Positions 32,940 through 33,716 of a stretch of 33,716 nt of DNA are shown piece by piece. The position numbers were made by a program, and so were the translations under genes. The notes beneath the pieces are model-generated. The model was given only the letters and a program-made list of their open reading frames with translations. It had not been told where the DNA came from and did no database searches. The DNA comes from an uncultured Bacillota bacterium (GTDB lineage: Bacteria; Bacillota_I; Bacilli_A; RF39; UBA660): assembly GCA_946630315.1 (NCBI GenBank), contig CAMOYT010000014.1, positions 1-33,716 on the forward strand, in the 5' to 3' direction. Positions within the stretch are counted from its first letter, which is position 1, and every line of letters starts with the position of its first letter.

Positions 32940-33716
32940 TTATTCAACGATTTCAGTAACGTTACCAGCACCAACAGTTCTTCCACCTTCACGGATAGAG
33001 AATTTAGTACCTTGTTCAAGAGCGATTGAATGGATTAATTCAACATCCATATCAACATTATCTCCAGGCATTACCATTTCAGTTCCTTCTGGTAAAGTAA
33101 TTACACCAGTTACATCAGTAGTTCTGAAATAGAATTGTGGACGATAGTTGTTGAAGAATGGAGTATGACGTCCACCTTCTTCTTTACTTAGAACGTATAC
33201 TGTAGCTTTGAATTTATGATGTGGAGTAACACTTCCTGGTTTAGCAAGAACTTGTCCTCTTTCAACTTCTTCACGAGAAATACCACGTAATAATACACCA
33301 GCATTATCTCCTGCTTCAGCATAATCTAATTGCTTACGGAACATTTCAATTCCAGTAACAACTGTCTTCTTAGTTGGTTTAATACCAACGATTTCAACTT
33401 CATCATTAAGATTAAGTTTTCCACGTTCAACACGTCCAGTAACAACAGTTCCACGACCAGTGATAGTGAATACGTCTTCAATACTCATTAAGAATGGCTT
33501 GTCATTGTCTCTTTCTGGAGTTGGAATCCATGTATCAACAGCTTCCATTAATTCATCAATCTTTGGAGTCCAAGCAGGATCACCTTCAAGTGCTTTAAGA
33601 GCAGATCCACGAATAATTGGAGTGTCGTCTCCTTCAAATCCATATTCATTTAATAAATCACGGATTTCCATTTCTACTAAGTCTAATAATTCTTCATCAT
33701 CAACCATATCACATTT
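32940..33716 (-). CDS. tuf: Elongation factor Tu, 5' part cut off by window
   Basis: Delivers aminoacyl-tRNA to the ribosome. The 258 visible codons begin inside the G4 motif: the first residues are KCD, of NKCD, followed by [19 protein letters not shown]. Then [10 protein letters not shown] (G5 region) and the full domains 2 ([14 protein letters not shown]) and 3 ([21 protein letters not shown] quoted in part), ending [17 protein letters not shown]. The codons here differ from the neighbours, with more C- or G-ending choices, as in highly expressed genes. No N-terminal GTPase P-loop is in the window. Confidence 0.98.
   Translation of the reverse strand, partial: KCDMVDDEELLDLVEMEIRDLLNEYGFEGDDTPIIRGSALKALEGDPAWTPKIDELMEAVDTWIPTPERDNDKPFLMSIEDVFTITGRGTVVTGRVERGKLNLNDEVEIVGIKPTKKTVVTGIEMFRKQLDYAEAGDNAGVLLRGISREEVERGQVLAKPGSVTPHHKFKATVYVLSKEEGGRHTPFFNNYRPQFYFRTTDVTGVITLPEGTEMVMPGDNVDMDVELIHSIALEQGTKFSIREGGRTVGAGNVTEIVE

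Noticed and set aside
1-33716. CRISPR arrays, insertion sequences, prophage or tRNA/rRNA genes
   Set aside because: I found no regularly spaced repeats, transposase frames, phage genes, or tRNA/rRNA sequence beyond the tRNA-like part of tmRNA.

Overview
The window reads as chromosomal DNA of a low-GC, walled member of the Bacillota (Bacilli). The base composition is strongly A+T rich. Genes start after AGGAGG- or AGGTGA-type ribosome binding sites and end in short stem-plus-T terminators. TGA is used as a stop (for example the radical SAM gene at 8331-9257), so the standard bacterial code applies. The tmRNA tag is long and ends in AFA, a feature known from Mollicutes tags. Peptidoglycan and surface genes (MurD, FemX-like, VanY-like, NlpC/P60, CtpA, sortase) show a cell wall. 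Together these suggest an uncultured gut-type Bacilli lineage close to the Mollicutes. That placement is inference.

Layout. 1-2534: leuS (cut by the window start) and a small membrane protein gene, under a leucine T-box. 2536-5877: a GH31 glycosidase-like gene with an unrecognised acidic protein behind it. 5937-9531: a VanY-type carboxypeptidase, divergent from a patatin / YhcC-type radical SAM / DUF1294 operon. 9550-12808: nfeD, an SPFH protein and a lipoprotein in one operon, divergent from an Ig-like membrane protein. 12810-16550: fhs, divergent from a thioester adhesin with its own small sortase. 16550-20663: ctpA, a thioredoxin-fold membrane protein, then cdaR and cdaA (c-di-AMP synthesis). 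20771-24136: a divergent RNase R paralogue and an NlpC/P60 hydrolase. 24238-29924: the trans-translation and RNA-decay cluster (ssrA, cohesin-like protein, smpB, capA-like, canonical rnr, secG). 29975-33716: a 44-residue small gene, murD, a FemX-like aminoacyltransferase and the 3' part of tuf.

How the genes work together. The secG-rnr-smpB-ssrA neighbourhood is the ribosome-rescue and mRNA-decay module, here with a CapA-family gene between rnr and smpB and a second, divergent RNase R nearby. Wall building and remodelling is served by MurD, FemX-like, VanY-like, NlpC/P60 and CtpA, with c-di-AMP made by CdaA under CdaR. The thioester protein and sortase form a two-gene surface-adhesion unit.

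The most notable signals are these. The GH31 protein lacks the usual acid/base Asp. The sortase has Gln where the catalytic Arg normally sits. There are two unlike RNase R proteins. The tmRNA tag is unusually long. The T-box sits ahead of a small membrane protein gene before leuS. A 44-residue gene with an AGGAGG site lies between murD and secG. I did not see CRISPR arrays, insertion sequences, prophage genes, rRNA or tRNA genes.
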